The position numbers were made by a program, and so were the translations under genes. Positions 6,871 to 8,801 of a stretch of 8,801 nt of DNA are shown piece by piece. This stretch comes from Bacteroidales bacterium. GTDB lineage: Bacteria; Bacteroidota; Bacteroidia; Bacteroidales; WCHB1-69. The notes below the pieces were generated by a model. It worked only from the letters and a program-made list of their open reading frames with translations, was not told the DNA's origin and ran no database searches. Position 1 is the first letter of the stretch, and every line of letters begins with the position of its first letter. The stretch is from assembly GCA_031257735.1 (NCBI GenBank), contig JAIROC010000069.1, forward strand, positions 1 through 8,801. The letters run 5' to 3'.

Positions 6871-7104
6871 AAAACCTTATTTCCAACCTTATTTTTCCCA
6901 AACAAAATAACCTTAGTAGCAATGGATTGCACCTACTCATTACAACCTTATTACCTTATTATTCATTTGCTCTTTTTTCTGTTCTTGGTATATGTCATAA
7001 ATCTTCATTAATAAGGTAATAAGGTAATAAGGTTGGTGTGTGTGTGTTGTACGTTCCTGCTACTAAGGTTATTTGTTAGAAAAATAAGGTTGGAAATAAG
7101 TTTT
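6871..7104. repeat. Fold-back element built on AACCTTATT motifs
   Basis: The outer arms 6871-6921 and 7058-7104 are reverse complements with a few small indels; both contain TTATTTCCAACCTTATTTTT and ATAACCTTAGTAGCA. Inside them a second pair, 6943-6961 and 7017-7035, is a perfect 19-bp inverted repeat of CAACCTTATTACCTTATTA, and the right side has one extra TTACCTTA-type unit. A short GT run follows at 7036-7047. There is no ORF of note. It is probably another non-autonomous mobile or REP-like repeat, placed 12 nt after the MITE-like element. Confidence 0.75.
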
Positions 7105-7164
7105 TTTATATTCTGCTCATTCTGGAGATTAGCTCCGCTGCTCTCCGCGCCGCTTCGCTTCGGG

Positions 7165-7184
7165 TGCGGGTCAAGCCTGCAATG
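7165..7184 (-). repeat. CATTGCAGGCTTGACCCGCA palindromic block, copy 2 (inverted)
   Basis: This is the reverse complement of 6655-6674 with one mismatch (19 of 20). It overlaps the last base of the right outer arm, so on the right it sits directly beside the CGAAGC arm, while the left copy sits inside the MITE-like unit. The arrangement is therefore not a simple mirror. Confidence 0.6.
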
Positions 7185-7201
7185 ACGGTGTTGTTGGACA
7201 A

Positions 7202-7220
7202 GTAAACAACACTTGTTTAC
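7202..7220. repeat. Perfect 8-bp stem palindrome GTAAACAA-CAC-TTGTTTAC
   Basis: An 8-bp perfect inverted repeat with a 3-nt spacer. There is no T-tract after it, so it is not an obvious terminator. The shape would suit a dimeric regulator binding site, but it lies about 300 nt from the nearest promoter. Function unknown. Confidence 0.5.
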
Positions 7221-7491
7221 CTATCCATTCGTTTAGTAAAAAATAACTAGATAGGCTAGGGGTCATAACTCTTCTTCATTCTTATCTTTCTTTTGTCTTT
7301 TTTTCTCCATTTTACTGCAAAATTTTTCTGTTCAGAACCTCTTTTGAGCAAAAAAATCCCCTTGAAACTATCTTTTTTTTTGCAGCAGACAAAAAATACG
7401 CGAAAAAATCACTTTCTTTCATTCACAATGACAGTATATTAAATTGGGCGCGAAAAAAATTTATCCCCACAGAAAAAAAATCACAGAAATT
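7221..7491. other. AT-rich spacer with homopolymer runs, no gene
   Basis: This stretch has several T-runs (for example 7372-7381) and A-runs, with CGCGAAAAAA occurring at about 7399 and again, in longer form, at about 7449. No reading frame of interest is present on either strand. TTATCCCCACA at 7461-7471 only loosely resembles a DnaA box. A/T runs of this kind often bend DNA upstream of promoters, but I see no strict phasing. Confidence 0.45.
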
Positions 7492-7522
7492 TATTTTTGT
7501 AATAAAATTTATTGTACTTTTG
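7492..7522 (+). promoter_or_regulatory. Putative promoter before the 21-bp-repeat region
   Basis: TACTTTTG at 7515-7522 fits TAnnTTTG. A second -7-like TATTTTTG lies at 7492-7499, and its TTTG could act as an upstream element, though the spacing of 15 nt is short of the usual 19-21. A start near 7528 would give a 41-nt leader to ATG 7569, or a leader of about 900 nt to the gene at 8429. Confidence 0.5.
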
Positions 7523-7568
7523 TAGCGTTGTTCTGGAAAGTGAGAATGACGTAAAAAAATAGAATTAT

Positions 7569-8246
7569 ATGTTATCAGTAGATACAAAAAACACCTGCAA
7601 AAATAGTCGAATGTCCTTTCAAATGTCCCTTCAGACACCGATTTTATCGGAAGAGAGAACTATGTCTGTATCTACTTTTGCTGCTGATTATGGGAATATT
7701 GCAATAAGCACGGGAGCCTCGCGCACGCGACCTCTTCTCTGCCCCCGAGAATCAGGCGGTTACGTTTTCTATACCTGTAGAAAAATATTATTTTCCTGTT
7801 ACTTTATCAAGCAGGATTGTATTCTCGTTTACAGGTTTGTGGACGGAAAACAAAAATATTTCTTTAGACTTTTCAACAGTAAAAACCTTTTCTTACATTA
7901 TATATATAAAGGTAGAAACATTCGATTTTCATACCTCTATACGGTGGGTAAAACAGAACATTATTATATACCCCAAAAAAACGAATACCGCATATATAAA
8001 AATGATAGCGTTATTCACTCAAATAAGGGAATTACTCACTCAAATGACAGAGTTACTTACTCAAATAATGGAGTTATTCTCTCAAATAACGGAGTTACTC
8101 ACTCAAATAACAGAATTACTCACTCAAATGACAGAATTATCTATTCAAATGACAAAATTATTCGTTCAAATGACAGAGTTACCCACTCAAATAACAGAGT
8201 TACCCACTCAAATAATGACGGCTCACATAAAAATAATGACGTATAA
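7569..8246 (+). CDS. Hypothetical reading frame entering the 21-bp repeat (His-Ser-Asn-Asn type)
   Basis: A 225-codon frame starting 41 nt after a putative promoter start. I do not recognise the product. Residues 1-50 are polar. A GC-richer patch encodes TRPLLCPRESGGYVFYTC, and a basic, aromatic-rich middle section follows. From about residue 148 it is a heptapeptide repeat with consensus V/I-T-H-S-N-N/D-R. It ends at TAA 8244-8246, where the repeat period slips by 1 nt. If that base were absent, the Asn-Asn-Asp pattern would continue into the frame ending at 8427. It is therefore either a frameshifted gene, a short variable-length protein, or non-coding sequence that lacks stops because of the repeat. 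No signal peptide or known domain is visible. It competes with the frame at 7837-8427; both are unlikely to be real. Confidence 0.3.
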   Translation: MLSVDTKNTCKNSRMSFQMSLQTPILSEERTMSVSTFAADYGNIAISTGASRTRPLLCPRESGGYVFYTCRKILFSCYFIKQDCILVYRFVDGKQKYFFRLFNSKNLFLHYIYKGRNIRFSYLYTVGKTEHYYIPQKNEYRIYKNDSVIHSNKGITHSNDRVTYSNNGVILSNNGVTHSNNRITHSNDRIIYSNDKIIRSNDRVTHSNNRVTHSNNDGSHKNNDV

Positions 8247-8427
8247 AATAAAAAATAATGATGACAAGGATAAAAATAATGACGGACAAAATAAAAATAA
8301 TAGCGGACAAAATAAAAATAATGACGGTACATATAAAAATGGCGATGATACACATAAAATAATAGCGTACCACAAAGAAATAATTGCAAGAAATAAAATA
8401 AATAATTTACTAATTAATATTATATAA
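7837..8427 (+). CDS. Alternative hypothetical reading frame: heptad (coiled-coil-like) then Asn-rich repeat
   Basis: A 196-codon frame overlapping the previous one in another phase. Residues 59-128 are ten heptads of consensus L-L-T-Q-I/M-T-E, an amphipathic pattern that would form a coiled coil. Residues from about 136 switch to Lys/Asn/Asp repeats (KNNDGQNKNNSGQ). Changes between the repeat units fall slightly more often at third codon positions in this frame than in the other, for example GAA/GAG for the closing Glu. The stop is 1 nt before the ATG at 8429, a spacing compatible with translational coupling. Against it, there is no promoter near the start and the first 55 residues look unremarkable. 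Function unknown. Confidence 0.3.
   Translation: MWTENKNISLDFSTVKTFSYIIYIKVETFDFHTSIRWVKQNIIIYPKKTNTAYIKMIALFTQIRELLTQMTELLTQIMELFSQITELLTQITELLTQMTELSIQMTKLFVQMTELPTQITELPTQIMTAHIKIMTYKIKNNDDKDKNNDGQNKNNSGQNKNNDGTYKNGDDTHKIIAYHKEIIARNKINNLLINII
8011..8368 (+). repeat. Drifting 21-bp tandem repeat (about 17 units)
   Basis: Ten well-aligned 21-bp units run from 8011 to 8220 (shared core CACTCAAATAACAGAGTTA, with variants). The array then grades through 8200-8241 into a related A-rich unit (core ACAAAATAAAAATAATGACG) that keeps the 21-bp period to about 8347-8368. The period shifts by +1 between 8241 and 8284 and by about -1 near 8367. The 21-bp length equals seven codons and two DNA helical turns, so both a heptapeptide repeat and in-phase A-tract bending are possible. 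There are no unique spacers, so it is not a CRISPR array. Confidence 0.9.
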
Positions 8428-8428
8428 T

Positions 8429-8801
8429 ATGAATGGAAAAATAATAGCAGTGAAACTGCATAGTATGGGAAACAGTATTAAGGGCGCTTTGAGCAATCCC
8501 GAAATACTAAAAAGAATGGAGGTTTATGGCTATCCAATAGAACGGATTATAGAAGGGGAAGGCTTATGGAGTAAAGCCAATGAGTTAATGGTACTACAGG
8601 TAAATGAGTATGGCAACCAATATGCAATAAGCGATGAAATGGAAAAAATTTTAGACGAAACATACGCTCAATATATGGTTGTAGTAAAAATATCACGGAT
8701 AGTTTTAAAAAAACGTCCCGATATGCTTACCCGTTTGGGTGTTACAGGAAAACGTCCCCGCAGTCTATCGGGATGGTTGCGAAGTGGACGTATCCTTTAT
8801 A
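8429..8801 (+). CDS. Conserved-looking hypothetical protein, N-terminal 124 residues (cut by window)
   Basis: An open frame from ATG 8429 to the window edge with no stop. ATG is preferred because it lies 1 nt after the upstream stop and begins a sequence with normal composition (MNGKIIAVKLHSMGNSIKGA). A second possible start, GTG, is internal. Features seen are an amphipathic N-terminal section (KGALSNPEILKRMEVYGYP), EYGNQYAISDEM, a long helical part with a Tyr/Val-rich stretch (YAQYMVVVKISRIVLKKRPDM) and the motif LGVTGKRPRSLSGWLRSGR. It has no signal peptide, no transmembrane segment and no catalytic motif that I recognise. The style resembles uncharacterised Bacteroidota proteins that follow low-complexity repeats, but I cannot name a family. 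It is most likely transcribed from the promoter near 7515 through the 21-bp repeat. Confidence 0.75.
   Translation, partial: MNGKIIAVKLHSMGNSIKGALSNPEILKRMEVYGYPIERIIEGEGLWSKANELMVLQVNEYGNQYAISDEMEKILDETYAQYMVVVKISRIVLKKRPDMLTRLGVTGKRPRSLSGWLRSGRILY

Larger units (their letters stand above)
6557..7165. repeat. Outer inverted-repeat arms enclosing the nested repeat stack
   Basis: The left arm (6557-6586) begins ACCCGAAGCGAAGC and continues GGAGAGCAGCG. The right arm (7131-7165) is its reverse complement, apart from a small insertion (an extra GCGC-type step after CGAAGC) and one base change. The arms are GC-rich in an AT-rich setting. They enclose the MITE-like unit and the fold-back element, so the block may be a composite unit or a hot spot into which repeats have inserted repeatedly. 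No gene lies between the arms. Confidence 0.7.

Noticed and set aside
7461..7471. DnaA box or replication origin near the A/T-rich spacer
   Set aside because: TTATCCCCACA has two extra bases relative to the TTATCCACA box, it is single, and no dnaA or box cluster is present.
8011..8368. CRISPR array
   Set aside because: The units are contiguous 21-bp tandems with no unique spacers, and no cas genes are present.
8141..8389. 82-codon minus-strand frame rich in Phe and Tyr
   Set aside because: It is the antisense reading of the A-rich 21-bp repeat, and its composition is dictated by the repeat.

Overview
The window looks chromosomal and comes from an AT-rich member of the Bacteroidota, most likely a Bacteroidales species. 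Three things support this. Promoters fit the Bacteroides-type sigma consensus (TTG about 20 nt before TAnnTTTG), genes lack Shine-Dalgarno sequences and have A/T-rich leaders, and the left-edge gene encodes a secreted S74-chaperone protein of a style common in this phylum. Genus cannot be named from the sequence alone.

Layout. (1) 1-869, minus strand: 3'-truncated gene for a signal-peptide-bearing protein with an intramolecular-chaperone (peptidase S74) C-terminus. (2) 870-1966: non-coding region holding a long imperfect palindrome with four short hairpins (1325-1503), a copy of a 23-bp dispersed motif (1627-1649), and a compact transcription unit with its own promoter and intrinsic terminator but no sizeable ORF (about 1708-1859), which is a candidate small RNA or attenuated leader. 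A second promoter of the same type (1884-1914) serves dnaG. (3) 1967-6447, plus strand: dnaG (primase) and priA (replication restart helicase), 2 nt apart and probably one operon. DnaG makes primers, and PriA reloads the replisome at stalled forks. (4) 6448-7200: a gene-free stack of nested repeats. It contains six tandem AATTATG units, outer inverted arms, a MITE-like unit with perfect 23-bp terminal inverted repeats, a 34-bp perfect inverted repeat whose arms are themselves palindromes, and a 230-bp fold-back element built on AACCTTATTA motifs. (5) 7200-8428: AT-rich sequence, a promoter near 7515, a leader with inverted repeats, and about 360 bp of drifting 21-bp tandem repeat. The repeat is open in two overlapping plus-strand frames, and which of them is translated is unresolved. 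(6) 8429-8801+: start of an unrecognised gene, cut by the window edge.

The two replication genes are ordinary. The points most worth a second look are the promoter-terminator unit before dnaG, the nested repeat stack after priA, and the 21-bp repeat directly abutting the last gene. No phage, plasmid, CRISPR, tRNA or rRNA gene is visible.
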